Assembly: GCF_011090185.1 (NCBI RefSeq)
Contig: NZ_JAAFGS010000004.1
Location: forward strand, 496,001 to 560,000
Source of the DNA: Saccharibacillus alkalitolerans
GTDB taxonomy: Bacteria; Bacillota; Bacilli; Paenibacillales; Paenibacillaceae
DNA: 64,000 nt
Direction of reading: 5' to 3'
Both the position numbers and the translations under genes were made by a program. Positions 42,902-52,377 of this stretch are shown here, one piece after another (position 1 is the stretch's first letter; each line of letters opens with the position of its first letter). The notes under the pieces were generated by a model. The model was not told the DNA's origin. It searched no databases and worked only from the letters and a program-made list of their open reading frames with translations.

Positions 42902-43606
42902 TCAGCCACGGTTCGTCGTGATCGATCCTTGTTCCCATTCGCAGCTCATTCGTCCGGTCTCGGGATCCTGCTTCCATACAAGCCGCTCGGTTCGGGGCTT
43001 GATCTTTTTGCGTAAATTCACGGTGCCTACCGCGTCTTTGGGATTGGCTCTGCAACTGCGTTCCTTGTACCACCTCAGCGACTCCGTACAGCGGTTCACA
43101 GGTTCCATATCCGGGTTCTCGTCGTCCTCCCAGCGAAAAGCGAAGCAGGCGATCCGAGATTCCCCTTCACGCAGGTAACGCAGCAGCACATATCTTTTGG
43201 TACGGCGAAGACGTATCCTTTTTCGCAGCTCTTCTATATCCCGGTCTTCCGGCGTTTGCGAAATTTCGGCGTCCGACCGCTTATGGTTCGGCCCGGATCG
43301 GAGCATCGACGGCCCCAGCAGCTCCTCGACTTCGATCACCTCTTTCCACGGAATGACGATGGCGGGTTTGAACCACGGCTTGATCGTCAAGGCGTCGCCG
43401 TTCAGAAAAAGCTGAAGCCTTTCCTTCCCTCGCAGCCCGTCCAATCCGCTCAAGTATCCCGCGCCGTAAAGCTCCTGCGCTTTGTAAGGGAATTTCCGCA
43501 AATATTCGATCCCTGCAAACACGCTGCCGAGCGCAAGAAGCATAATCATTCCGAGGGCCATCCACACCGGAAACAACAGGTAGATGCCGATCTCCAGCAT
43601 GCTCAT
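42902..43606 (-). CDS. Membrane-anchored PH-like protein, paralogue C of a three-gene cassette
   Basis: A 234-residue protein I cannot assign to a known family. One or two membrane segments (about 8-32) are followed by a soluble domain with LQLFLNGDALTIKPWFKPAIVIPWKEVIEVEELLG, which has the strand-turn pattern of PH/GRAM-like domains. The C-terminus GTVNLRKKIKPRTERLVWKQDPETGRM is almost shared with the next gene upstream. The three genes at 42902-44919 are clearly related to each other. Function unknown. Confidence 0.75.
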   Translation of the reverse strand: MSMLEIGIYLLFPVWMALGMIMLLALGSVFAGIEYLRKFPYKAQELYGAGYLSGLDGLRGKERLQLFLNGDALTIKPWFKPAIVIPWKEVIEVEELLGPSMLRSGPNHKRSDAEISQTPEDRDIEELRKRIRLRRTKRYVLLRYLREGESRIACFAFRWEDDENPDMEPVNRCTESLRWYKERSCRANPKDAVGTVNLRKKIKPRTERLVWKQDPETGRMSCEWEQGSITTNRG

Positions 43607-43672
43607 CTTACAGCCTCCTTCTCGATGATTTCCCGTTTTGCAAAGCGTCCTTCCGGGGTACTTCGCCCGCTT

Positions 43673-44353
43673 TCAGCGCAGTTCTTCCCATTCGGCGGTG
43701 ACCATCCCGCTTCCGGGATCCTGCCGCCAGACGGCCCTGCCGTTTTTTGGCTTGGGTTTTTTTCGCAGATTCACCGTTCCCGCCGCGTCTTCCGGGTTTC
43801 TTTTCCAGCTGTGTTCCTTATACCATTCCAGCGTGTCGAGGCATTGGTAAACCGGCTCGTTCTCGACTACTTCCATTTCCCCGAACCGGAATCCGAAAGC
43901 GACCGCGTACGGAATGCCGCCCTGCTCGTAATGCAAGACGATGTATCGCTGAATGCGTCCGAACAGCGTCCATTCTGTTCTGCTTCCTACTTTCGACAGA
44001 AATTTCAGATTCTCCGGCAGCGTTTCTTCCTCCGGAAGTTCTCCCGCGAACACGCCGTTTCCGAACGCGAACCCGAGCCAGTCGATCTTGCGAATGTCCC
44101 GCGTGCTCATGGTCACGGCCGGCCGGCGTCGCGCTTTGATGACCAAACGGTCCCGATTGATCAGCAGTTGAATCTTGGCCTTTTTGCGTACGCCGGGAAG
44201 GCCGCCCATATGATACACGACAAAACGATCGATCGCTTGATAAGGAGCTTTCTGTTTGCGATCATAACGGTGCCACAGAATTTCGCCTATGACTCCGACG
44301 ACCACCCAAAACGCCATAATAGCCAGCAAAAGGACTGTAACTTTCAAGGCCAT
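43673..44353 (-). CDS. Membrane-anchored PH-like protein, paralogue B
   Basis: A 226-residue relative of the neighbouring genes: a membrane segment (about 3-25), then GGLPGVRKKAKIQLLINRDRLVIKARRRPAVTMSTRDIRKIDW, then RYIVLHYEQGGIPYAVAFGFR, and a basic C-terminus GTVNLRKKPKPKNGRAVWRQDP that matches paralogue C. The ATG at 44353 follows GGAGGTGACGTC and overlaps the end of paralogue A by 10 bp, so translation is coupled. No family recognised. Confidence 0.75.
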   Translation of the reverse strand: MALKVTVLLLAIMAFWVVVGVIGEILWHRYDRKQKAPYQAIDRFVVYHMGGLPGVRKKAKIQLLINRDRLVIKARRRPAVTMSTRDIRKIDWLGFAFGNGVFAGELPEEETLPENLKFLSKVGSRTEWTLFGRIQRYIVLHYEQGGIPYAVAFGFRFGEMEVVENEPVYQCLDTLEWYKEHSWKRNPEDAAGTVNLRKKPKPKNGRAVWRQDPGSGMVTAEWEELR

Positions 44354-44919
44354 GACGTCACCTCCGTTTGTTGTCGCCTGTCCGACCGAATCTGCTCCAG
44401 CTTGTCGAAAAACACTTCGAACGGCTCGTTCTCCGGCAGTTCCCGCCTTCCGAACGATACCGCTCGGGCCTGCCCGTCCTGCTCGTAATTCAGCAAAACG
44501 AAACGTTTCGCCGAACGAAAAATCGCCGGTCCCGCCGTCTGATCGGCCAGGTTCGTCAGCTTCCCCAGCTTGACCCCTTGAAAAGTTCCTTCCCGACGAT
44601 CCAGCTCTTCTTTGCGAAACAACAGCGCGCTTCGACGAATATCGCGCAGCTCCGTCACGTCGTTCCAGGCCAGAACGGCGGCAGGTCTGCGTTTGTATTC
44701 GACGATCAGGCCGTCGGGGGTCGCAGCGAGCAGCACGGACGCCTTGGGCGGAACGTTCGGCAGGTCTCCCGTGTGGTAAGCCAACTCCCAGCAGGAAGCC
44801 CCGTACTCTTTCATCCGCCGCTCTCTCCGGCCGCTGCTGATCAGCGCCGGAACCGCGACGATCGCAATCGGCGCGATCACGATTCCCGCCACCCATGCGG
44901 CAAGGTCGATCAACTCCAT
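44344..44919 (-). CDS. Membrane-anchored PH-like protein, paralogue A
   Basis: A 191-residue protein: a membrane segment (about 7-28), then TGDLPNVPPKASVLLAATPDGLIVEYKRRPAAVLAWNDVTELRDI and RFVLLNYEQDGQARAVSFG, which align with paralogues B and C. It lacks the C-terminal basic extension of about 60 residues present in both others. It is the first gene of the cassette. Function unknown. Confidence 0.75.
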   Translation of the reverse strand: MELIDLAAWVAGIVIAPIAIVAVPALISSGRRERRMKEYGASCWELAYHTGDLPNVPPKASVLLAATPDGLIVEYKRRPAAVLAWNDVTELRDIRRSALLFRKEELDRREGTFQGVKLGKLTNLADQTAGPAIFRSAKRFVLLNYEQDGQARAVSFGRRELPENEPFEVFFDKLEQIRSDRRQQTEVTSWP

Positions 44920-45007
44920 CCCTCCTTCCTTCCCCTGCTAAAAAGTCCCCCTTCCAACGTAACACGGTCCCTTTGTCCGCGACTACTCGGTTTACAAAAA
45001 AAGACAT

Positions 45008-45040
45008 TAAAAAGACCGCTCCTTTTACGAAGCGGCCTTC
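45008..45040 (-). terminator. Terminator of the first phosphoketolase gene
   Basis: GCCGCT pairs with AGCGGT-C around an A-rich loop, with T runs on the minus side. Confidence 0.7.
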
Positions 45041-45085
45041 CCTCTTCTCGGTTCTTTTATTCGCGGCTCTCCTCGCCCGATCCCC

Positions 45086-47479
45086 TTACTCCAGTCCTTC
45101 CCAGCGCCATTCCGTCACTTCCGGCAGGTCCCGGCCTTCTTCCCGGATGTAGCGCGTATGCTTCTCCAGCATTCCGTCCATCTCGCGCGCGATGTCGACG
45201 TGGCGCTCCGCGTGCGGCAGGCTCATGACCGCTTCCTTGACGATGCTGAACCGGTCCATCTGGTTGAGCACCCGCATGTCGAACGGAGTCGTGATATCGC
45301 CGTTTTCCCGGTAGCCGTGCACATGCAGATCGCGGTTGGCGCGGTCGAAGAACAGGTCCTTGAGCAGCCCCTCGTACCCGTGGAACGCGAACACGATCGG
45401 CTTGTCGACGGTGAAAAAGGCATTGAACTCCTCGTCCGTCAGCCCGCGCGGATCGCGCTTGTGATGGCGCAGGCGCAGCAGGTCGACCACGTTGACGCAG
45501 CGGATCTTCAGCTCCGGCAGCTGCTGATGCAGAATCTGGATCGCGGCCAGCGCCTCCACCGTCGGCTCCGTGCCCGAAGCCGCGATCACGACATCCGGCT
45601 CCTCGCCGCTCTTCGCCGTGCTGGCCCAGTCGACGATCTTAAGCCCTTTTTCTACCAGCTCCGCCGCTTCCTCCATGCCGAACCACTGCGGACGCGGATG
45701 CTTGGACGAGATGACGACGTTGATCCGCTGGCGGTCGTTCATGATCTTGTCGAACACGGCCAGCAGCGTATTGGCGTCGGCGGGCAGATATTCGCGGATG
45801 AATTCGGCTTTCTTGTCCGCCAAATGGGTCAGGATGCCGGGGTCCTGGTGCGTGTAGCCGTTGTGGTCCTGCTGGAACACGGTCGACGAGCTGATCAGAT
45901 TCAATGAAGGAATATCGGCTCTCCAGCTCTGGTCGGACGCTTTTCTCATCCATTTGAAATGCTGGGTGATCATCGAATCGACCACGCGCAGAAACGCTTC
46001 ATAGCTGGCGAAAAAGCCATGGCGCCCGCTCAGCACATAGCCTTCCAGCATGCCTTCCGCCTGATGCTCGGACAGCTGCGAGTCGATGACCCGGCCTTCG
46101 TGCGCCATATATTCGTCGTTGACCTCGTCGATCTTCGCCACCCACTGCCGCTTGGTCACTTCGAACACCGGCGACAGCCGGTTGGACATCGTCTCGTCGG
46201 GTCCGAAGATGCGGAAGTTGCGGCTCTCTTCGTTCAGCTTCATCACGTCGCGGACGTATTCGCCGAGCACGTGCATGTCCTGATCGTCCTGCGCGCCGGG
46301 CTTGTCGATCTTGACGGCGTAGTCGGCGATATTCGGCAGCTTCAAATCTTTCACGAGCTTGCCGCCGTTCGTCACCGGGTTCATCGCCATCCGGCGTTCG
46401 CCTTTCGGCAGGATATCCGATATGTCCTCCTTCAAGCGTCCCCGCTCGTCAAAAAGCTCCTGCGGACGGTAGCTGTTCATCCATTCGATGAGCGCGGGCG
46501 TGTACTGCATATGCTCGCGGTCCGCCGGGATCGGTACCTGGTGGGCGCGGAACGAACCTTCGATCGTTTTGCCGTCCCATTCTTTCGGTCCCGTCCATCC
46601 TTTCGGCGTACGGAAAATGAGCACCGGCCACATCGGGCGGGACGGATCCCGATCTTCGCGGGCGTACCGCTGAATATTTTGAATGCGCTCGATCGCCGTA
46701 TCCAGCGCTCCCGCCATCTTCGGATGCATGACCGCCGGATCGTCGCCTTCGACGAACAGCGGCTCCCAGCCGAGTCCGCGGAAATACTGCTCCAGCTCTT
46801 CGTCGGTCTGCCTGCCGAACATCGTCGGATTGCTGATCTTGAATCCGTTCACGTGCACGATCGGCAGCACCGCCCCGTCCGTGATCGGGTTGATGAAGCG
46901 GTTCGAGAACCACGAAGCCGCCAGCGGACCCGTCTCCGCTTCGCCGTCGCCGATCACGACCGCCGCGATCAGATCCGGATTGTCGAGAATGGTGCCGACG
47001 CCGTGCGACAGCGAATAGCCCAGTTCCCCGCCTTCATGGATGGAACCCGGCGTCTCCGGCGCGGCGTGCGAAGCGACACCGCCCGGGAAGGAAAACTGCT
47101 TGAACAGCTTTTTCATGCCCGGTTCGTCCCGCGTGATCTCCGGATAAATTTCCGTATAGCTGCCGTCCAGATACGCGTTCGAGACCATCACCTGGCCGCC
47201 GTGCCCGGGGCCTTCGATATAGAACATGTTCAGGCCGTACTTGCCGATGACCCGGTTGAGATGCGCGTAGATGAAGTTCTGTCCCGGCACCGTTCCCCAG
47301 TGGCCGATCGGATGGTATTTGACGTCTTCTTCCTCCAGCGGCCGCCGCAGCAGCGGATTGTCTTTCAGGTAAATTTGTCCGACCGACAGATAATTGGCGG
47401 CACGCCAATAAGCGTCCAGCTTGTCCAGGTAAGCGGGCGACGAATACTCCTGCTTCTGACGTACAGTTTCCGGTTTCAT
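45086..47479 (-). CDS. xfp: Phosphoketolase (xylulose-5-P/fructose-6-P), copy 1
   Basis: A 797-residue thiamine-diphosphate enzyme that splits xylulose-5-phosphate (and usually fructose-6-phosphate) with phosphate into acetyl phosphate and a shorter sugar phosphate. It shows [41 protein letters not shown], the ThDP-binding [14 protein letters not shown], and [14 protein letters not shown]. Full length for the family. A tandem paralogue follows upstream at 47753, about 270 bp away, each with its own terminator. Ribosome site GGAGGAG. Confidence 0.95.
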   Translation of the reverse strand: MKPETVRQKQEYSSPAYLDKLDAYWRAANYLSVGQIYLKDNPLLRRPLEEEDVKYHPIGHWGTVPGQNFIYAHLNRVIGKYGLNMFYIEGPGHGGQVMVSNAYLDGSYTEIYPEITRDEPGMKKLFKQFSFPGGVASHAAPETPGSIHEGGELGYSLSHGVGTILDNPDLIAAVVIGDGEAETGPLAASWFSNRFINPITDGAVLPIVHVNGFKISNPTMFGRQTDEELEQYFRGLGWEPLFVEGDDPAVMHPKMAGALDTAIERIQNIQRYAREDRDPSRPMWPVLIFRTPKGWTGPKEWDGKTIEGSFRAHQVPIPADREHMQYTPALIEWMNSYRPQELFDERGRLKEDISDILPKGERRMAMNPVTNGGKLVKDLKLPNIADYAVKIDKPGAQDDQDMHVLGEYVRDVMKLNEESRNFRIFGPDETMSNRLSPVFEVTKRQWVAKIDEVNDEYMAHEGRVIDSQLSEHQAEGMLEGYVLSGRHGFFASYEAFLRVVDSMITQHFKWMRKASDQSWRADIPSLNLISSSTVFQQDHNGYTHQDPGILTHLADKKAEFIREYLPADANTLLAVFDKIMNDRQRINVVISSKHPRPQWFGMEEAAELVEKGLKIVDWASTAKSGEEPDVVIAASGTEPTVEALAAIQILHQQLPELKIRCVNVVDLLRLRHHKRDPRGLTDEEFNAFFTVDKPIVFAFHGYEGLLKDLFFDRANRDLHVHGYRENGDITTPFDMRVLNQMDRFSIVKEAVMSLPHAERHVDIAREMDGMLEKHTRYIREEGRDLPEVTEWRWEGLE

Positions 47480-47623
47480 TGCTCTCTCACTCCTCCTTGG
47501 CGGATGGGATAGTCGAATCGCCGTCTCTGTCTCGCGATTGCCCTATAGGGGGTTTTACCCAACCTTCCCGCCACTTACCGAGTTTTCGAGTCTTCCGATT
47601 TCCCTTGCACGCCCGCGCCGCGC

Positions 47624-47664
47624 AAAAAGCCCGGAATCCGGCGTATGCCGATTCCGAGCTTTTA
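47624..47664 (-). terminator. Terminator of the second phosphoketolase gene
   Basis: On the minus strand AAGCTCGGAATC pairs with GGATTCCGGGCTT, followed by five T. Between 47480 and 47623 lies the leader of copy 1, with no gene. Confidence 0.85.
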
Positions 47665-47752
47665 TCTTTTCCTTATTCCTATATCCCTTTTGAAGGGATG
47701 AGCATCCTGTGTCCGAAAAGGTTCTGTTCCTTTAAGGCGCGCGCAGCGATGC

Positions 47753-50158
47753 TTATCGCTTCAGCCCCGTCCACTTCCAACTTTCCACTTCCGGCAGGTC
47801 GATGCCTTCCTCGCGGATGAAGCGGTGGTGCTTGGCCACGACGGCGTCCATGTCGGCGGCGAACGCCGCATGCTCGCCGGCGTTCGGCAGGCTCAGCACG
47901 GCAGACTTCGCCAGATCGAAGCGGTCCATCTGGTTCAGCACGCGCATGTCGAACGGAGTGGTGATATCGCCGTTCTCGCGGTAACCGTGCACGCGCAGAT
48001 TGTGGTTATGACGATCGAAGAACAGGTCCTTGATCAGTCCTTCATAACCGTGGAACGCGAAGACGACCGGTTTGTCCTTCGTGAAGAAAGCGTCGAACTC
48101 GTCGTCGGACAGTCCGCGCGGGTCGAGCTTTTGGCTGCGCAGTCTGAGCAGGTCCACGACGTTGATGTAGCGGATCTTCAGCTCCGGCAGACGTTCGTTC
48201 AGGATCGAGATGGCCGCCAGCGCTTCCATCGTCGGTTCCGTACCGGACGAAGCGATGACCAGATCCGGTTCTTCGCCTGCTTGGGCCGTGCTGGCCCAGT
48301 CGATGATTTTCAGGCCTTTATCGACCAGCTCGTACGCTTCGTCGGCGCTGAACCACTGCGGACGCGGATGCTTGGACGAGACGATCAGGTTGATCTTCTG
48401 ACGGTCGTTCAGCACCGTATCGAATACGGCCAGCAGCGTATTGGCGTCGGCCGGCAGATACTCGCGGATGAATTCCGGCTTTTTGTCGGCCAGGTGGCCG
48501 AGCAGGCCCGGATCCTGGTGCGTGTAGCCGTTGTGATCCTGCTGGAAGACGGTCGAAGTCGCCACGACGTTCAGGGAAGGAATATCCGCTCTCCAGCCTT
48601 GATCCGTCGCTTTGCGCAGCCACTTGAAGTGCTGGGTCAGCATGGAGTCAACGACGCGCAGGAACGCTTCGTAGCTCGCGAAGAAGCCGTGACGGCCGGT
48701 CAGGACGTAGCCTTCCAGCATGCCTTCCGCCTGGTGCTCGGACAGCTGCGAATCGATCACGCGGCCGTACGAAGCCAGGAACTCGTCCTGCGGCTCATGG
48801 ATAGCATCCAGCCATTGGCGCTTAGTCACTTCGAATACCGGCGCCAGACGGTTGGACATCGTTTCGTCCGGTCCGAAGACGCGGAAGTTGCGGTTGTTTT
48901 CGTTCAGCAGCACGACATCGCGGATATATTTGCCCAGTACGGACATATCCTGCGCGGTCACTTCGCCCGGCTTGGAATTGTCCAGCGCGTAATCGCGGAA
49001 GTTCGGCAGTTTAAGATCTTTGATCAGATGGCCGGCGTTCGTGACCGGATTCATGCCCATGCGGCGGTCGCCCCGCGGCAGAATTTCGGCCAGTTCGGCT
49101 TTCAGACGGCCGTCTTCTTCGAAGCATTCTTCCGGACGGTAGCTGTTCAGCCAGTCCAGCAGCGCCGGCGCGTGTTCCATATGGTTCTGGTCGACCGGAA
49201 TCGGCACCTGGTGAGCGCGGAACGATCCTTCGTTCGGCACGCCGTCCCACTGCTTCGGACCGGTCCAACCTTTCGGCGTACGGAAGATCAGCATCGGCCA
49301 GAGCGGACGGTAAGCTTCGTTGTTTTCGCGCGCGCCGCGTTGGATGGACGAGATGCGTTCGATGACCGCATCGAGCTGCTCGGCCATCAGCGGGTGCATC
49401 TTGTCCGGATCTTCGCCTTCGACGAAGAACGGCTCCCAGCCCATGCCGCGGAAGTAGTGGGTCAGCTCTTCGTTCGTCTGACGGGACAGGATGGTCGGGT
49501 TGCTGATCTTGAATCCGTTCAGATGCAGGATCGGCAGCACGGCGCCGTCCGTGATCGGATTGATGAAGCGGTTCGCGAACCACGACGCGGCCAGCGGTCC
49601 GGTCTCGGCTTCGCCGTCGCCGACCACGACCGCGGCGATCAGGTTCGGGTTGTCGAGAACGGCACCGGCGCCGTGGGACAGGGAGTAGCCCAGCTCGCCG
49701 CCTTCATGGATGGAACCCGGCGTTTCCGGCGCGGCGTGGGAAGCGACGCCGCCCGGGAACGAGAACTGCTTGAACAGTTTTTTCATGCCGGCTTCGTCCT
49801 GCGTAATCTCCGGATAAATCTCCGTGTAGCTGCCGTCCAGGTACGAGTTGGAGACCATGACCTGACCGCCGTGGCCCGGTCCTTCGATATAGAACATGTC
49901 GAGATCGTACTTCACGATGACGCGGTTGAGGTGCGCATAAATGAAGTTCTGGCCCGGAATCGTGCCCCAGTGGCCGATCGGCTTGATTTTCACGTCGTCC
50001 GCCTGCAGCGGTCTTTTCAGCAGCGGGTTGTCTTTCAGATACAGCTGTCCTACCGAGATATAGTTAGTCGCGCGCCAGTAAGCGTCAAGTTTGTTCAGGT
50101 AAGTTTTGGACGAATAATCCGTTTCCAATGTCGGTACTCCCATGTTCTCCACTTCCAT
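47753..50158 (-). CDS. xfp: Phosphoketolase (xylulose-5-P/fructose-6-P), copy 2
   Basis: An 801-residue paralogue of the copy at 45086, with all the same motifs: [69 protein letters not shown]. The start may be the ATG at 50158 or the one at 50143, which has GTGGAG before it. Its leader carries two palindromes overlapping the probable promoter, and a GntR gene lies directly upstream. Copy 2 is therefore likely the regulated form. Confidence 0.95.
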   Translation of the reverse strand: MEVENMGVPTLETDYSSKTYLNKLDAYWRATNYISVGQLYLKDNPLLKRPLQADDVKIKPIGHWGTIPGQNFIYAHLNRVIVKYDLDMFYIEGPGHGGQVMVSNSYLDGSYTEIYPEITQDEAGMKKLFKQFSFPGGVASHAAPETPGSIHEGGELGYSLSHGAGAVLDNPNLIAAVVVGDGEAETGPLAASWFANRFINPITDGAVLPILHLNGFKISNPTILSRQTNEELTHYFRGMGWEPFFVEGEDPDKMHPLMAEQLDAVIERISSIQRGARENNEAYRPLWPMLIFRTPKGWTGPKQWDGVPNEGSFRAHQVPIPVDQNHMEHAPALLDWLNSYRPEECFEEDGRLKAELAEILPRGDRRMGMNPVTNAGHLIKDLKLPNFRDYALDNSKPGEVTAQDMSVLGKYIRDVVLLNENNRNFRVFGPDETMSNRLAPVFEVTKRQWLDAIHEPQDEFLASYGRVIDSQLSEHQAEGMLEGYVLTGRHGFFASYEAFLRVVDSMLTQHFKWLRKATDQGWRADIPSLNVVATSTVFQQDHNGYTHQDPGLLGHLADKKPEFIREYLPADANTLLAVFDTVLNDRQKINLIVSSKHPRPQWFSADEAYELVDKGLKIIDWASTAQAGEEPDLVIASSGTEPTMEALAAISILNERLPELKIRYINVVDLLRLRSQKLDPRGLSDDEFDAFFTKDKPVVFAFHGYEGLIKDLFFDRHNHNLRVHGYRENGDITTPFDMRVLNQMDRFDLAKSAVLSLPNAGEHAAFAADMDAVVAKHHRFIREEGIDLPEVESWKWTGLKR

Positions 50159-50212
50159 TCTTCTTTTTTCAGAGGTTCAAGCTTCAAGCTTTTTTCGACT
50201 AAGTTACACTTT

Positions 50213-50224
50213 TCACAAGTTCAT
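50213..50224 (-). other. Three-codon frame with strong ribosome site in the phosphoketolase leader
   Basis: AAAGGAGTAAG is followed by ATG AAC TTG TGA, 54 nt before the phosphoketolase start. It could be a minimal leader frame or a ribosome stand-by site, or chance. Confidence 0.3.
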
Positions 50225-50238
50225 CTTACTCCTTTGAG

Positions 50239-50281
50239 GGTTGAATTCAACCTTTTTCACAATTGAACCGGTCCAATTTTA
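50239..50281 (-). promoter_or_regulatory. Phosphoketolase promoter and GntR operators
   Basis: A minus-strand TAAAAT (50281-50276) with TTCATA 17 bp before it is a plausible promoter. AATTGAACCGGTCCAATT (50261-50278), a near-perfect palindrome, overlaps the -10 box, and GGTTGAATTCAACC (50239-50252), a perfect one, lies just downstream. A third palindrome, TTAACCTGCAGGTAA, is at 50309-50323. All share GGT/ACC arms as in many GntR sites. Confidence 0.6.
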
Positions 50282-50328
50282 GAAAAAGGTGAACAAGATA
50301 TGAACAACTTAACCTGCAGGTAATGTAA

Positions 50329-50372
50329 AAACAAAAAAGCAGACCGGAGTTTCCGGCCTGCTTAGCGCGATG
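50329..50372 (-). terminator. Terminator of the GntR gene
   Basis: AAGCAGGCCGGA pairs with TCCGGTCTGCTT on the minus strand, followed by TTTTTGTTTTT. Confidence 0.88.
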
Positions 50373-50373
50373 C

Positions 50374-51096
50374 TTAATGCACCGACACAAACGTATTGAA
50401 CTTGAGGTACTTGTAATGCAGCCGCATATGCGAAAACTCGAACGGCGTCCCGTTATCGAGGAAAAAGATGCCTTCCATAATGCCGACCGGCTCGTTGGGC
50501 GCCAAGTTCAGCAGCTCCCGATCTTCCGGATTCGACGGCTCGGCGAAGATCGACAGGTACGACTTGGTCACGGCCATATTATGCGCGTCCTGAAGATAGT
50601 TGAAGATCGAACCTTCGATAATGCTCTCGTTCAAGTTCTGCACGATCTTGATCGGAATATATCCCGTCTCGATCATGAACGGCTCTTCGTCGAACAGCCG
50701 CAGCCGGACGATCTTGTAGACGAAATCGTGCCGCTCGAGGAACAGGTCCCGCTGGAGTTCTTCCGTCGGCGGCACCACTTCGAAACTCAGCACTTTGATG
50801 CCCGGCTTTTTGCCGTGCATATGAAAGTTGTCGGTTACGCCGAGATTGGAGCCTTCGTAGTTGAAGACGGATTCGTTTTTCAGATACAGCGGGTTGATGA
50901 ACGTGCCGGAGCCGCGCTTTTTGAAAATGATGCCTTCATTCTCCATTTTCGCCAGCGCGCGCTTTACCGAGCTTCGGCTGACCGCGTACGACTCGCTGAG
51001 GCTGCGTTCGTCGGGCAGGCGCATATCCGCGTATCGGCCGTCCAGAATTTTGCGCTTCAGGTCGTCGACGATCTGCTTGTAGACTAGTTCTGTCAT
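50374..51096 (-). CDS. GntR/HutC-family transcriptional regulator
   Basis: A 240-residue regulator: winged helix (about 5-68) with YADMRLPDERSLSESYAVSRSSVKRALAKMENEGIIFKKRGSGTFI, and a UTRA ligand domain (about 95-235) as in HutC-type members, which bind sugar phosphates or related small molecules. The start follows AAGGAGAACGGC. It lies directly upstream of the phosphoketolase pair on the same strand and has its own terminator; palindromes before copy 2 and over its own -10 box suggest that it controls both. Confidence 0.92.
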   Translation of the reverse strand: MTELVYKQIVDDLKRKILDGRYADMRLPDERSLSESYAVSRSSVKRALAKMENEGIIFKKRGSGTFINPLYLKNESVFNYEGSNLGVTDNFHMHGKKPGIKVLSFEVVPPTEELQRDLFLERHDFVYKIVRLRLFDEEPFMIETGYIPIKIVQNLNESIIEGSIFNYLQDAHNMAVTKSYLSIFAEPSNPEDRELLNLAPNEPVGIMEGIFFLDNGTPFEFSHMRLHYKYLKFNTFVSVH

Positions 51097-51130
51097 GCCG
51101 TTCTCCTTCGGTTGAGGAAATGAATTGTCA

Positions 51131-51143
51131 GGTTAACTATACC
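51131..51143 (-). promoter_or_regulatory. Possible GntR autoregulatory site
   Basis: GGTTAACTATACC includes the minus-strand -10 candidate TATAGT (51141-51136) and shares GGT/ACC ends with the operators at 50239 and 50261. Confidence 0.4.
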
Positions 51144-51213
51144 ACAGCGGAGAAGGCGCTTAGTAGAAGAAAGTCGAAGCCCGAACGGCCCGAAGGTTGA
51201 GCGGCCGGGCCGC

Positions 51214-52284
51214 CTAGACCGCGCTGCCGTTCAATCCGGCCGCCGCATGCCGAAGCGCCGCGAGATCCCCCAGCAGCCCGTCCACTTCCGTTTCCGTCGT
51301 GCCCCAGCTGGTGCAGAAGCGGACGGCGGTATGCGTGGCGTCGACCTTTTCCCATATCGTGAACGAATGCTTCGCTTTCAACCCTTCCAGCAGGTCGTCC
51401 GGCAGGATCGGGAACTGCTGGTTGGTCGGAGAATCGTGCAGGAAGCCGAAGCCAAGCTCCTCCAGCCCGCGGCGCAGCTTCATCGCCAGGCTTACCGCAT
51501 GGCGGGAAATCTCGAAGTACAGCCCGTCTTCGAAAAACGTCTCGAATTGGACGCCGAGCAGCCGACCTTTCGCGAGAAGACCTCCCCGCTGCTTGATCAG
51601 ATAGCGGAAGTCCCGCTTCAGCGCTTCGTTCAAGATGACGACCGCTTCGCCCATCAGCGCGCCCAGCTTCGTGCCGCCGATGTAGAAGACGTCGGTGAGT
51701 CTGGCGAGGTCGGCCAGCGTCACGTCGCCGCCTTCCGCCGCCAGCGCATAGCCGAGCCGCGCGCCGTCGACGAACAGCGGAAGCCCGCACTCGCGGCACG
51801 CTTCGCTGAGCGCTTCCAGTTCCGACAGCGTATAGACCGTACCGTTTTCCGTCGATTGCGAGATATAGACCATGCCCGGCTGAACCGTATGTTCCTTCGC
51901 TCCGTCGTTCTCATGCGCCTCGTACGCCCGACGCACCTGCTCCGCCGTGATCTTGCCGTCTTGATGCGGCAGCGTCAGCACTTTATGGCCGGCAGCCTCG
52001 ATCGCTCCGGTCTCGTGGCCGGCGATATGCCCGGTATCGGCCGACAACACGCCCTGATGAGGACGCAGCAGCGCCGCGATGACCGTGGTGTTGGTCTGCG
52101 TGCCGCCCACAAGGAAATGCACGTCCGCGGCGTCCGCTTCGCATTCGCGGCGGATCAGGTCGCGGGCGCGTTCGCAGTATTCGTCCGTCCCGTAGCCGCT
52201 CGTCTGGTCCATGTTCGTTTCCAGCAGACGCTGGAGAATGCGCGGATGCGCGCCCTGGGTATAATCGCATTCGAATCGGGTCAT
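51214..52284 (-). CDS. Threonine aldolase-like PLP enzyme
   Basis: A 356-residue fold-type I PLP enzyme of the beta-eliminating lyase/threonine aldolase family, which cleaves threonine or related beta-hydroxy amino acids to glycine and an aldehyde. The signs are FLVGGTQTNTTVIAALLRPHQGVLS, FVDGARLGYAL and the PLP lysine Lys206 in YIGGTKLGALMG. GGAGAGATGAACG precedes the ATG. Single gene. Substrate preference cannot be read from sequence. Confidence 0.88.
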   Translation of the reverse strand: MTRFECDYTQGAHPRILQRLLETNMDQTSGYGTDEYCERARDLIRRECEADAADVHFLVGGTQTNTTVIAALLRPHQGVLSADTGHIAGHETGAIEAAGHKVLTLPHQDGKITAEQVRRAYEAHENDGAKEHTVQPGMVYISQSTENGTVYTLSELEALSEACRECGLPLFVDGARLGYALAAEGGDVTLADLARLTDVFYIGGTKLGALMGEAVVILNEALKRDFRYLIKQRGGLLAKGRLLGVQFETFFEDGLYFEISRHAVSLAMKLRRGLEELGFGFLHDSPTNQQFPILPDDLLEGLKAKHSFTIWEKVDATHTAVRFCTSWGTTETEVDGLLGDLAALRHAAAGLNGSAV

Positions 52285-52377
52285 CGTTCATCTCTCCGTT
52301 TTCTTCTCTAAGGTAAAAATCCGATGACTCCATCATACTCTTTCCGGAGCGAGTTTTGTATATTTATACGCAAAATT

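Noticed and set aside
43673-45007. A 444-codon reading frame covering the paralogue cassette
   Set aside because: Only the part from 44353 on looks like protein; the first 218 codons lie antiparallel in frame over the upstream paralogue and have biased composition.
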